Assembly (NCBI RefSeq): GCF_000223905.1
Contig: NC_015948.1
Location: 558,001 to 622,000, forward strand
Length of the DNA stretch: 64,000 nt
Direction: 5' to 3'
Source: Haloarcula hispanica ATCC 33960
GTDB lineage: Archaea; Halobacteriota; Halobacteria; Halobacteriales; Haloarculaceae
Positions 18,255-27,305 of this stretch are shown here, piece by piece (the stretch's first letter is position 1; each line of letters begins with the position of its first letter). A program made the translations under genes and the position numbers. The notes beneath the pieces are model-generated. The model worked only from the letters and a program-made list of their open reading frames with translations. It was not told the DNA's origin and did no database searches.

Positions 18255-19321
18255 AGCTCGTGCACCTCCCGCTTCCGGAGCAAGTACAGGAAGAACGGCG
18301 CGCCGAGGACGGCGGTGACGATGCCGACTGGGACCTCGGCGCTGCCCGAGCGTGCTAGCGTGTCCGTCGCGACGAGGAACGACGCGCCGGCGAGCGCCGC
18401 CGTCGGGAGCAGTATCCGGTGGTCCGGCCCGACGAGCAGCCGCATCACATGGGGGACGATGAGGCCGACGAAGCCGACGATGCCGGCGACGGCGACACCC
18501 GCCGCCGTGATGACCGCCGACAGCGCGAGCAGGACCCGCTTGGTCCGTTCGACTTCGATACCGAGGCTCTGAGCGTCCTCCTCGCCGAGTAGCATGACGT
18601 TCAGGTCGCGTGCGTACGCGAGCAACACGACGAACGGGACGGCGACGAGCACGACGCTGCTGGTCACTTCAGGCCACGACGCGCCCTTGAGATGGCCCAT
18701 CAGCCAGTACAGCGCCCGGCGGATGCTCTCGCCGCTGTGGAGCAACAGGAAGGAGACGACAGCGCCCAGAAACGTCTGTATCGCCACGCCGGCCAGCAAC
18801 AGCGTCGCGACCGGCGTGCGGCCGTTCCGCGTCGCGATGAGATAGACGCCGAAGGCCGCGACCAGCGCACCCACGAAGGCCGCGCCGCGGAGGCCGAGTC
18901 CGAACGGGATCACGACCGGCGTGACGATGAAGCCGACCGCGCCGACCGCCGCGCCGGAGGAGACGCCGATAATAGAGGGGTCGGCCATCGGGTTCCGGAA
19001 GATCCCCTGCATGATCGTCCCCGCGGCGGCGAGCGAGAAGCCGACGACCGCGCCCAGCAGTATCCGGGGGAGCCGGACCTGCATCACAATCTGTGTCTGG
19101 AGGTCGCTCACGGCGTAAGAAAACACATGGGCCGTAGTCACGTCGACGGCAGGGCCGGAAACCGAGATGCCAGTCGGGACGACGACGGCGTTGAGCAGCA
19201 CTTTCCCGACGATTTCGGGTGGAATCCACACCGGGCCGATACCGGCGCTCGTCGTCACCACGGCACAGAGGACGGCGACGAGCCCCGCCGACCACCCGAC
19301 AGTCCGACCCGCGAAACGCAT
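18251..19321 (-). CDS. btuC: Corrinoid ABC transporter permease
   Basis: A 356-residue FecCD/BtuC-type permease with about nine or ten membrane helices. Family motifs are visible: LRLPRILLGAVVGFSLAAAG (here MQVRLPRILLGAVVG), GIFRNPMADPSIIGVSSGAA, the AQSLGIEVERTK coupling helix that contacts BtuD, and GIVGFVGLIVPH. It works with BtuD and with BtuF, which is encoded divergently 58 bp away. The message is probably leaderless, starting from the AT box shared with btuF. Iron-siderophore permeases share this family; the assignment to corrinoids rests on the locus layout. Confidence 0.9.
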   Translation of the reverse strand: MRFAGRTVGWSAGLVAVLCAVVTTSAGIGPVWIPPEIVGKVLLNAVVVPTGISVSGPAVDVTTAHVFSYAVSDLQTQIVMQVRLPRILLGAVVGFSLAAAGTIMQGIFRNPMADPSIIGVSSGAAVGAVGFIVTPVVIPFGLGLRGAAFVGALVAAFGVYLIATRNGRTPVATLLLAGVAIQTFLGAVVSFLLLHSGESIRRALYWLMGHLKGASWPEVTSSVVLVAVPFVVLLAYARDLNVMLLGEEDAQSLGIEVERTKRVLLALSAVITAAGVAVAGIVGFVGLIVPHVMRLLVGPDHRILLPTAALAGASFLVATDTLARSGSAEVPVGIVTAVLGAPFFLYLLRKREVHEL

Positions 19322-19343
19322 GTATGAAAGCCCAGTTGCAGTA

Positions 19344-19357
19344 GATAAGTATTTATT
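19344..19357. promoter_or_regulatory. Shared AT-rich promoter box for btuC and btuF
   Basis: GATAAGTATTTATT is almost its own reverse complement and is centred at 19350.5, exactly midway between the btuC start (19321) and the btuF start (19380). On each strand it sits about 24-36 nt before the start codon, the TATA position for a leaderless message. The two divergent transcripts may compete for one TATA region. Confidence 0.6.
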
Positions 19358-19379
19358 GCTCCTGACACCCGCCTAGAGC

Positions 19380-20474
19380 ATGCGACGACTTTCTCTCGTC
19401 TGCGTCTTTGCCTTGCTCGTGGGCTCGTCCGCAGGTGTGACTTCGGCCGCAGCAACAGCCGACACGCAGGCGGACGACTGCTCGTTCCCGGTCACGATGA
19501 CCGACGCGACCGGGACCGAGGTCACTATCGAGGAGCGCCCGGAACGGGTCACGACGACCAATCCCTCGGCCGCCCAGACGATGTGGGAGATCGACGGCCG
19601 CTCCCAGGTGGTCGGGCTCACCCAGTACGCGAGCTATCTCGACGGTGCTGAGAGCCGAACGAACGTCTCCGCGAGCTTCGGTGTCAACGTTGAGCGCGTC
19701 GTCGGTACGAACCCGGACCTGGTGATTGCACCGAACGCCAGCGCCGGTGATGTGGCCCCGCTTCGGCAGGCCGGGCTCACGGTGTATCACCTCCCCGCCG
19801 CGACAACTATTGAGGACATTCGAGCAAAGACGGCGACCATCGGTCGACTGACTGGTAACTGCGAGGGTGCGAGCGAAGCGAACGCTTGGATGGACGCGAA
19901 CGTCGACGCCGTTCGGCAGGTCACCGCGGACGCCGAAGACCGACCGACTGCGCTGTACCCGCTTGGCGGGGGGTACGTGGCGGCGAACAATACCTTCGTC
20001 ACGTCGCTCATCGAACTCGCGGGCGCGGAGAACGTCGCGGCCCGCAACCACACCCAGTACCCACAGCTCAGCGACGAAGTCATCCTCCGGTTCGATCCGG
20101 ACGTGCTCTTTGTCACCGAGAACACGGCGAACATCGCGGAGACCGAGCCCTACGCCAGTACGACCGCGGGCGAGACTAACTCGACGGTTTCTGCCCGGGC
20201 TCGGAACATCAATCAGCCCGCCCCACGGAGCGTGGTCTCGTTCGCGCACAACGCCACCGCACAGCTCTATCCGGACCGCTACGACGCCGACAGCTACGTT
20301 CCCCGGTCGGCTGTGACGCCGGCAGTGACCCAGACGAGCGAGCCCACGCCCGCGGACCACACGCCGAGCACTGACCAGCCCACGACCGACGCCAGCGGTC
20401 CCGGATTCACCGCCGTCGGGGCGCTTCTCGCAGTACTCGCCCTCGTCAGCACGCTCTCACGCCGGAGGCCGTAG
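19380..20474 (+). CDS. btuF: Corrinoid ABC transporter substrate-binding protein with PGF-CTERM tail
   Basis: A 364-residue secreted protein. A Sec-type signal (LSLVCVFALLVGSSAGVTSA) is followed by a periplasmic-binding-protein fold of the BtuF/FecB class (VTIEERPERVTTTNPSAAQTM, NPDLVIAPNAS). From about 305 there is a Thr/Pro-rich linker. The protein ends in PGFTAVGALLAVLALVSTL followed by RRRP, which is the PGF-CTERM sorting signal processed by archaeosortase A. So the binding protein is probably lipid-anchored and glycosylated at the cell surface. It captures corrinoids for BtuCD. The next gene starts 4 bp after its stop. Confidence 0.9.
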   Translation: MRRLSLVCVFALLVGSSAGVTSAAATADTQADDCSFPVTMTDATGTEVTIEERPERVTTTNPSAAQTMWEIDGRSQVVGLTQYASYLDGAESRTNVSASFGVNVERVVGTNPDLVIAPNASAGDVAPLRQAGLTVYHLPAATTIEDIRAKTATIGRLTGNCEGASEANAWMDANVDAVRQVTADAEDRPTALYPLGGGYVAANNTFVTSLIELAGAENVAARNHTQYPQLSDEVILRFDPDVLFVTENTANIAETEPYASTTAGETNSTVSARARNINQPAPRSVVSFAHNATAQLYPDRYDADSYVPRSAVTPAVTQTSEPTPADHTPSTDQPTTDASGPGFTAVGALLAVLALVSTLSRRRP

Positions 20475-20478
20475 CGCC

Positions 20479-21207
20479 ATGGACAAGCAAACTATCCGCG
20501 AAACGGTCTGGGACGCGCTGGAAGAGCAGGGTATCGCCCGGTTCCCGTTCCCGCCCCACGACCGGATTCCGAACTTCGAGGGCGCAAGCGAGGCTGCACA
20601 GCGCCTGACCGAGACGGCGGTCTGGGACGCCGCCGAGATGGTGAAGGCGAACCCGGACTCGCCACAGCTCCCGGTCCGACGGGCGGCGCTTCGGGCCGGC
20701 AAGACGGTATATATGGCCGTTCCTCGGCTCCGGGACGAGCGGTGCTTCTACGAACTCGACCCCGACGAACTCGACAACATCGAGGCGGCACCGGCGATCT
20801 CGAACGTCGCGGACCACGCACGACAGGTCGGCCCCGAGGCGGTCGGGAGCGTCGACCTCGTGGTGTCGGGCTCAGTCGCGGTCACCGAGGACGGCGCTCG
20901 TATCGGAAAGGGCGAGGGGTACAGCGACCTCGAATACGCCGTCCTCCGGGAACTGGGGCTGGTCGACGAGACGACGCCAGTCGTGACGACGGTCCACGAA
21001 CTCCAGATTGTGGGGGGTCCCGGGGGTGCCGTCGACACCTCTGTTCCCGTCGACGACCACGACGTGCCGATGGATTGGGTCGTGACGCCGGAGCGAACTG
21101 TCGAGACGGAGACCACGCACACGACACCAGCGGGCGTCGATTGGGATGCGCTTTCGACGGACCGCATCGACGAGATACCGGTACTTTCGACCCGCCGGCC
21201 CGACTGA
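20479..21207 (+). CDS. 5-formyltetrahydrofolate cyclo-ligase-like protein
   Basis: A 242-residue protein of the 5-FTHF cyclo-ligase/MTHFSD class. The N-terminus matches the family pattern (KQTIRETVWDALEEQ, then FPFPPHDRIPNFEGA). The central VDLVVSGSVAVTEDGARIGKGEGYSDLEYAVL is the family's glycine-rich GKGxGYxD signature. The cyclo-ligase converts 5-formyl-THF to 5,10-methenyl-THF; related archaeal proteins may act on other pterins. It sits 4 bp behind btuF and is surely co-transcribed with it. This links corrinoid uptake with C1-folate metabolism, for instance B12-dependent methionine synthesis. Confidence 0.85.
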   Translation: MDKQTIRETVWDALEEQGIARFPFPPHDRIPNFEGASEAAQRLTETAVWDAAEMVKANPDSPQLPVRRAALRAGKTVYMAVPRLRDERCFYELDPDELDNIEAAPAISNVADHARQVGPEAVGSVDLVVSGSVAVTEDGARIGKGEGYSDLEYAVLRELGLVDETTPVVTTVHELQIVGGPGGAVDTSVPVDDHDVPMDWVVTPERTVETETTHTTPAGVDWDALSTDRIDEIPVLSTRRPD

Positions 21208-21293
21208 CCTCTCAGCCGCTATCGCGGGGTAGAACCCTGGTAATGAAAGCTTACCGGCGGTACAACTTTAGCCCCACATGCCTTGGGACGCAT

Positions 21294-23291
21294 ATGGATA
21301 CGCCCGTGGCCACGTCGAACCGTCACGGGGTCGATGGACCTGCTGGGCGGCTACGCGTCCTCTACGTCGACTCGGAATGTGACGATATCACGGCGGTCAA
21401 GGAGACGCTGAGCGGTAGCACCGATGAATTCACTGTAACGGTGTGTGAGACGGCGGACGACGCGCTCAAAACCCTCGAAGACGCGTCGTACGACTGCGTC
21501 GTTAGCGAGTACCGACTCCCGGACCGAGACGGCATCGAACTGTTACGGGCCGTCCGGGACCAGTCGTTCGACCTCCCGTTTCTGCTCTTCACTGACGACG
21601 GCGACGAGAGCGTGGCCAGCAACGCTATCTCTGCCGGCGTCACAGACTACGTGACGAAAACGCCGCTTTCGGAGCAGACGGAACTGCTCCGACAGCGGAT
21701 CACTTCGGCCGTCGCCCGCTCTCAGGAGGAGGCGGACATTCTCGACCGGATGACGGACGCGTTCTTCGCGCTCAACGAGGACTGGGAGTTCACGTATGCC
21801 AACGAACGCGGCAGACGTGTCATCGGCCGTGCGATGGACGTTGACGGAGATACCACTGACCTGCTGGGACGGAACATCTGGGAGGCGATTCCGTCCCTGG
21901 AAGGAACGGAGTTCAGCAAGCAGTACCGGCAGGCGATGACACAGCAGGAGCCAACCTCCTTCGAGGCGTACTTCGAACCGCTGCAGACGTGGTTCGAGGT
22001 GTCCGTCTATCCGTCGCCAACCGGGATTTCGGTGTACTTCCGCGATATCACTGAGCGCCACAAGCACGAGAAGGAGATCAGGGGCAGAGAGCGGACGCTC
22101 CGAGAGATTTACCGGGTCATCTCCCGCAAGGACCTCGATTTCGAGGACAAGGTCGAGCGCCTGCTCGAAATCGGGCAGCACGCCCTCGGGACCGAAACGG
22201 CCGCCCTCTCGCGCATCGATGGCGACATGTACGTCTTCGAAATCGTTCGCGACCGGACGGGGGCCATCGAGGCGGGCGATGCAGTCCCGCTGGACGCGAC
22301 GAACTGCGAGCGGGCCGTCGTCGAGGAGAAGACGCTGGTGCTCGCTGATATCGCTGAAGACCGGCCAGAACTGACCGACAGAGCGGGCTACACCGAGATG
22401 GGCGTCTCCTGTTACCTCGGAACGCCCGTTGTCGTCGACGGCTCGGTGTACGGCACGTTCTGCTTCTACGGCACGGAGCCCCGCGATTCCTTTTCGGAGT
22501 GGGAAGTCACGCTCGTGGAGTTGATGGGGAACTGGGTCAGCTACGAACAGGAGCGCGAACGGCGCGAGCAGGAACTCACACGCGAGCGAAATCGTCTAGA
22601 AGAGTTCGCCAGCGTCGTCAGCCACGACCTCCGGAACCCGCTCAACGTCGCGTTCGGCCGGCTCACGCTCGTCGAAGAGGCGTACGACGGGGACCCGGAG
22701 CACGTCGAGGCGCTCCGGCGGTCGCTCGAACGGATGGACGAACTCATCGACGACGTGCTCGCGCTCGCCCGTGGCGGCCACAAGGTCATCGACGCGACCG
22801 AAGCGTCGTTAGACGATATCATCACGGCCGCCTGGGACACCGTCGAGAGTTCGGACGCGACGCTGGAACGGCGCGACACGGACGTGCGAATCACGGGCGA
22901 CCAGACCCGCCTCCAGCAACTGTTCGAGAACCTCTTCCGAAACAGTGTGGAACATGGTTCCACAAGCAGTCGGACGGAGTCCGACGACAGCGTGGAACAC
23001 GGGCACAGTCTGACGGGGGCCGACGACAGCGACAGCGACGAACATGTGACCGTCCGGGTCGGGACGCTCTCGGACGGACGGGGCTTCTACGTCGCCGACG
23101 ACGGCCCTGGTATTCCCGAGGACGAGCGCGACGAGGTGTTCGAACGCGGCTACACCACGAGCGACGACGGGACCGGGTTCGGGCTGGCCATCGTCTCCGA
23201 GATCGTCGACGCGCACGGCGCTCGGATCACCGTCTCGGAAAGCGAGGACGGCGGCGCGCGCTTCGACGTGACCGGTATTCAGGTCGAGTGA
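21294..23291 (+). CDS. Hybrid sensor histidine kinase (receiver-PAS-GAF-HisKA-HATPase)
   Basis: A 665-residue soluble kinase. The receiver covers about 20-135, but its phospho-acceptor position reads CVVSEYRLPDRDG, with Glu in place of Asp, so it may be locked as a pseudo-receiver. PAS about 145-255, GAF about 270-430 (ERLLEIGQHALGTETAAL), H-box SVVSHDLRNPLN, HATPase_c with NLFRNSVEHGS, DDGPGIP and GTGFGLAIV. Between the N-box and the next strand is an unusual insert of about 25 residues (SRTESDDSVEHGHSLTGADD) that duplicates SVEHG. I chose the ATG at 21294 because an upstream TATA-like ACTTTA gives a leaderless start. It is convergent with the next gene, stop to stop. Confidence 0.92.
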   Translation: MDTPVATSNRHGVDGPAGRLRVLYVDSECDDITAVKETLSGSTDEFTVTVCETADDALKTLEDASYDCVVSEYRLPDRDGIELLRAVRDQSFDLPFLLFTDDGDESVASNAISAGVTDYVTKTPLSEQTELLRQRITSAVARSQEEADILDRMTDAFFALNEDWEFTYANERGRRVIGRAMDVDGDTTDLLGRNIWEAIPSLEGTEFSKQYRQAMTQQEPTSFEAYFEPLQTWFEVSVYPSPTGISVYFRDITERHKHEKEIRGRERTLREIYRVISRKDLDFEDKVERLLEIGQHALGTETAALSRIDGDMYVFEIVRDRTGAIEAGDAVPLDATNCERAVVEEKTLVLADIAEDRPELTDRAGYTEMGVSCYLGTPVVVDGSVYGTFCFYGTEPRDSFSEWEVTLVELMGNWVSYEQERERREQELTRERNRLEEFASVVSHDLRNPLNVAFGRLTLVEEAYDGDPEHVEALRRSLERMDELIDDVLALARGGHKVIDATEASLDDIITAAWDTVESSDATLERRDTDVRITGDQTRLQQLFENLFRNSVEHGSTSSRTESDDSVEHGHSLTGADDSDSDEHVTVRVGTLSDGRGFYVADDGPGIPEDERDEVFERGYTTSDDGTGFGLAIVSEIVDAHGARITVSESEDGGARFDVTGIQVE

Positions 23292-24692
23292 CTACAGCTG
23301 GTCGACGCAGTCCCGGATGAGGCCGTCGACGTTTTCGGGGAGCGTCGGGTGGTAGGCCCGGTCCGGCAGGTCACGCACGTCGAGTCCCAGCTCGACGATA
23401 ATCTGGAACGCCTTGGCGAAGCTGTCCGCGTGGTAGTGCATCCCCTGCCAGCCGAGCACTGTCCCGTCGTCGGCGTCGACGACGAGCTTCGCCAGCCCCT
23501 CGGGCACGTCCTTCGATTTGAACACGCCGTCGTCGCTGGCCTGTCGCGTCGCCGTGACGACGTCGTAGCCAGCCTCTTTCGCCGTCTCCTCGTTGTGGCC
23601 GACGCGGGCGAACGGGTAGACCCCCAGCCCGGAGAAGATGACGTGGTGGTGGACGTTCCGGTAGTCCTTGAGCGAGCCCCCGGCCTCCTGCCGGACGATG
23701 TTCTCGGCCGCGGTGAAGCCCTGCTCCTTGGCGACGTGGAGAATCGGCTCCTTGCCGTTGACATCGCCGACGGCGTAGATGTGGTCGGCGTCGCGGGTCT
23801 GCATCGTATCCTTTGCCCAGTCGCCCTCGACCGAGACGGACGTGTTCTCCAGGCCCAAACCGTTGACAGTCGGCCGGCGGCCGGTGAAGAGGAACAGCTG
23901 GTCGGCCTCGAACGTCTCCTCGCCCCCGTCGTCGTACTCGACGGTGAGGCGGACGCCGCCGTCCTCGGTCTCTTCGAGTTCCTGCTCGTAGCAGTTTGTC
24001 GGGATGGTCACGTCCCAGTTGTCCTCGTAGATGTCGAGTGCCGCGTCGCCGAACTCGGGGTCGCCTTCGTCAATTGGCCGGTCGTCGTGCTCGATGACGG
24101 TGAGTTCCATCCCGCCAGCCTCCGCCAGATACGGGACCATCTCCATCCCGATGTATCCGAAGCCCATCACGATGCCGGAGTCGGGGAACTCCGTGGCGTC
24201 GAGCACTTGGTCGCTGGTCATGAAGTCGACTTCGTCGATGCCGGGCGTGTCCGGGACGTTCACGCTGGACCCGGTCGCGATGACGACGTAGTCGGCCTCG
24301 TGCTCCTCGCCGCCGGCCCGGACCGTGTGCTCGTCGACGAACGTGGCAGTGTCGTGGATGAACGTCACGTCGTCGCGCTCGGCCATCTCGTGGATGGAGT
24401 CCCGCCGGTGGCCGGCCCAGTCGAGTACATGGTCGTCCTTGCGCTCGACGACGGCTTCCAGGTCAACCTCGGGCACGTCACCGACGAGCCGTTCGTCGTG
24501 GCGCGCCTGGAAGCGGTGGGCTCCCGCCGAGAGGACTTCCTTGGACGGCATACAGCCACGAAGAATACAGAGGCCGCCGCCGGGCTCGCCGTTGTCGACG
24601 AGCGTGAGTTCGATGTCTTCCTCCTCGACGAGGTCGCCGGCGACTGCGGCCCCGGCACTCCCATACGCGCCGATAATAACGACGTGAGTCAT
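23292..24692 (-). CDS. FAD-dependent pyridine nucleotide-disulfide oxidoreductase (dihydrolipoamide dehydrogenase-like)
   Basis: A 466-residue flavoprotein. It has an N-terminal FAD site (VVIIGAYGSAGAAVAGDL, with a tyrosine and serine in the usual GxGxxG), the redox-active disulfide CILRGC followed by MPSK, a second dinucleotide site (GIVMGFGYIGMEMVPYL) and the YAVGDVNG motif near residue 310. The C-terminal dimer interface has the catalytic YHPTLPE (His-Glu pair). The family includes dihydrolipoamide dehydrogenase and mercuric reductase. No E1/E2 subunits or mer genes lie nearby, so the substrate is open. It is a single gene. Confidence 0.88.
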   Translation of the reverse strand: MTHVVIIGAYGSAGAAVAGDLVEEEDIELTLVDNGEPGGGLCILRGCMPSKEVLSAGAHRFQARHDERLVGDVPEVDLEAVVERKDDHVLDWAGHRRDSIHEMAERDDVTFIHDTATFVDEHTVRAGGEEHEADYVVIATGSSVNVPDTPGIDEVDFMTSDQVLDATEFPDSGIVMGFGYIGMEMVPYLAEAGGMELTVIEHDDRPIDEGDPEFGDAALDIYEDNWDVTIPTNCYEQELEETEDGGVRLTVEYDDGGEETFEADQLFLFTGRRPTVNGLGLENTSVSVEGDWAKDTMQTRDADHIYAVGDVNGKEPILHVAKEQGFTAAENIVRQEAGGSLKDYRNVHHHVIFSGLGVYPFARVGHNEETAKEAGYDVVTATRQASDDGVFKSKDVPEGLAKLVVDADDGTVLGWQGMHYHADSFAKAFQIIVELGLDVRDLPDRAYHPTLPENVDGLIRDCVDQL

Positions 24693-24785
24693 ACCAGTGC
24701 TAGGACGATGCCAGCAAATAAAGGCTTCAGTGGCGTGTTTTGCTCGAACACGACCGGCGGTAGTTCTGCCGCCAGGGCCGCGGAC

Positions 24786-27302
24786 TCAATCGTCGCCTTC
24801 GACGGGCGCGGGCGGACGCGACCGCCCGAACCCGAGTAGGCCACGAACCGACCAGTCAACGTTGAACACCCGGTCCCAGACGACGAGGGCGGAGGGAATC
24901 ACTAGGAGGGACGCGAGGAAGGCGTACCCGATTGATAACGCTGTCAGAATGCCGAACTGGCCGATCGCAGGGAACACAGCCAGGCCGAGCACACCGATGC
25001 CGAACGTCGTGGTGAGCATACTGCCAAACAGCGCACCGCCGGTCCCGCGGACGGTCCGGTCCAGCGCCGTTTCGAGGTCGTTTTCGTCGAACTCGTCGGC
25101 GAACCGGTGGGTGACGTGGACCGAGTAGTCGACCCCCAGCCCGATAGTTATCGCCAGCATCGTCGCTGTGAGCGCGTTGAACGGGATGCTGAGCAGCCGC
25201 ATTGTCCCGCCGAGCCACGCCACTGTGACGACGACGGGGATGATGTTCACGAGACCGAGCGACGGCCGCCCCTCCAGCATATTGTAGATGAGGACCAGAA
25301 ACACTGACGCGCCGATAAGCGCAATCGCCAGGGACTGGATTGCGGACTCCAGAATCAGGTCCGAGACGGCCTGGAACACGACGACCGAGCCGGTTGCCGT
25401 CGCCTCGTACCGGAAGTCGTCGGCAACGTTTCTTGTATCGGCGGTCACCTCTGCGTCGGTTGCGTCCGATTCGACTGTGTAGACGACACGCGCGCTCCGG
25501 TAGTCCTCGGTGATGTACTCTAGCGCCGTACTACGGGCCGGCGAGTCGAGCAGATACTCGTAGATCTCTTCGAGGTTATCGTCCGGGACGCCGTTGTCGT
25601 TCTGGTCGTTGCGCTCGACCATCCGACGGAACTCGGGGTCGCGTTCCGCCTGGTCCTGAATGACTGTCACGATGGATGTCGAATCGGCGCGCCCGTCCTC
25701 GCGGACAAACGAGTCCGGCGGGTTGTTACCCGCCCGATACATCTGTTCGAGCGCCGCATCGTTCCGCATTGGCCCCTCTACGTACACCGTCGCCTGACTG
25801 GACTGGGTCGTGTCGAATCGCTCATCGAGGAAGTTCGTCACCTCCGTTACGGTGTATTCGCTCGGGGCGAACGGCTCCGGCAGGGCCTCGACGAAGTCCG
25901 GGTTCTCCTCGGGCGGCAGGAAGTCCTCCTGACTGAACGACGTCGAGACGCCGGTGGCGTAGTAGCTGGCGCCGACCGTGGACACGAGGATGAGAACGAG
26001 GAAGATGATCGGGGCGCGGTTCGCGATGACGACGCCGCCGCGCAACACGTCACTGAGTGCGGAATCCTCTGCACCCAGCGGCGTCTCGCTGAACGTCGGG
26101 ATGGGGTAGGACTGTCTGAGCCGGTCCAGCTCCACCTTCGCGGCGGGCAGGAACACCCCGAAGATGAGGAACGTGAAGGTGATACCGACAGAGGCCACGT
26201 AGCCGAAGTCCTGAATCGGCGGCAGCGCGCTGGTGAGGTTCGCGGCGAACCCGATGACTGTCGTCCCGGTAACGATGAAGAAGGCGACAAGCAACTGGTC
26301 GGTCGTGATTCGCATCGACTTCTGGATGGACGCCCCGGTCTCGCGCTCCTCGCGATACCGGTTGACGGCGTGAATACCGAAGTCGATCCCGACCGCCAGC
26401 AACAGCGGTGGCACGGCGATGAGCATCTGCGAGAAGGGGATACCGGCAAGCCCCATGAAGCCGAACGTCCAGACGACGGCCATAAACAGCGCGAGCAGGC
26501 CAAGCGCCATGTCCGCGAGGTCGCGGTAGGCAATCGTCAGGAAAAACAGGATGAACAGCACTGCCGCGGGTACGGTCAGGATGAGCGAGTCGCCGACGAC
26601 GTTCGAGAACTCGTCTGCGACGATACCGCTGCCGAACAGGGTGATGCCACCGTGGTCAGCGCTGGAGACAGTGAACCCGGCCTGTTTCTGGATGCTCGTC
26701 AGCGGACTCGAACCGCCCTGGCCTGACCCGGAGGAGATTCCGGCCGGGACCTCGTGCGTGACGACCCCGATGGTCGCCGACGCCGAGGCGGCTTTGCGGT
26801 TAAAATCCTTGCTCAGTAACGATTTGAACCGGGGGCTCTGCTCGGCCGCGCGCCCGACAGCGGAATCGATCTCACCCGGCGTCGCTGATTCGACAGCGTA
26901 GATCTGTTGTTCAGTCGTCGTCGCTTCCGGGTCTAGCTGCTGGGCGACAATGCTGGCGGCGCTTGCGGTCGACGTGACACGGAGTGCTCCGTGCTGTTCC
27001 AGCCGATGCTGTGACCTGAGCATCCGGAGCAGCGCCGGCTTCGAGAGCACGTTGTTCTCCTGCTGGATGAGCTGTGTGCTCCCTGTATCCGGCGAGAAGG
27101 TCGGCGAGAACTTGTCGTTGACCTCCTGCAGTGCCTCCTCGGCCGGAAGCCCGGTCGTAAACTGTGACGTCCCGGAGTTGGTCGAGACGCTCCCGAGGCC
27201 GGCGCTGAAGACCACCGTCACGATCAGGAAGAGGAGCACCACCTTCCGTGAATCGTGGACGATTCGGTCGTCCGCCCAATCGATGTAGCGCTGGTAGTCC
27301 AT
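24786..27302 (-). CDS. RND/MMPL-family exporter
   Basis: An 838-residue membrane protein built as two repeats of one helix, a large extracellular loop and about five helices. Both helix bundles carry the RND/SSD signature: GIDFGIHAVNRYREE in the first half and GLGVDYSVHVTHRFADE in the second. Members use the ion gradient to move lipids, hopanoids or hydrophobic compounds. It lies 3 bp behind the CARDB-repeat gene and forms an operon with it. A divergent TetR gene controls this block by inference. The C-terminus is short and cytoplasmic. Confidence 0.93.
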   Translation of the reverse strand: MDYQRYIDWADDRIVHDSRKVVLLFLIVTVVFSAGLGSVSTNSGTSQFTTGLPAEEALQEVNDKFSPTFSPDTGSTQLIQQENNVLSKPALLRMLRSQHRLEQHGALRVTSTASAASIVAQQLDPEATTTEQQIYAVESATPGEIDSAVGRAAEQSPRFKSLLSKDFNRKAASASATIGVVTHEVPAGISSGSGQGGSSPLTSIQKQAGFTVSSADHGGITLFGSGIVADEFSNVVGDSLILTVPAAVLFILFFLTIAYRDLADMALGLLALFMAVVWTFGFMGLAGIPFSQMLIAVPPLLLAVGIDFGIHAVNRYREERETGASIQKSMRITTDQLLVAFFIVTGTTVIGFAANLTSALPPIQDFGYVASVGITFTFLIFGVFLPAAKVELDRLRQSYPIPTFSETPLGAEDSALSDVLRGGVVIANRAPIIFLVLILVSTVGASYYATGVSTSFSQEDFLPPEENPDFVEALPEPFAPSEYTVTEVTNFLDERFDTTQSSQATVYVEGPMRNDAALEQMYRAGNNPPDSFVREDGRADSTSIVTVIQDQAERDPEFRRMVERNDQNDNGVPDDNLEEIYEYLLDSPARSTALEYITEDYRSARVVYTVESDATDAEVTADTRNVADDFRYEATATGSVVVFQAVSDLILESAIQSLAIALIGASVFLVLIYNMLEGRPSLGLVNIIPVVVTVAWLGGTMRLLSIPFNALTATMLAITIGLGVDYSVHVTHRFADEFDENDLETALDRTVRGTGGALFGSMLTTTFGIGVLGLAVFPAIGQFGILTALSIGYAFLASLLVIPSALVVWDRVFNVDWSVRGLLGFGRSRPPAPVEGDD

Positions 27303-27305
27303 GCG

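Noticed and set aside
19322..19379. Cobalamin riboswitch before the btu genes
   Set aside because: The spacer is only 58 bp and the transcripts appear leaderless; there is no room for such a structure.
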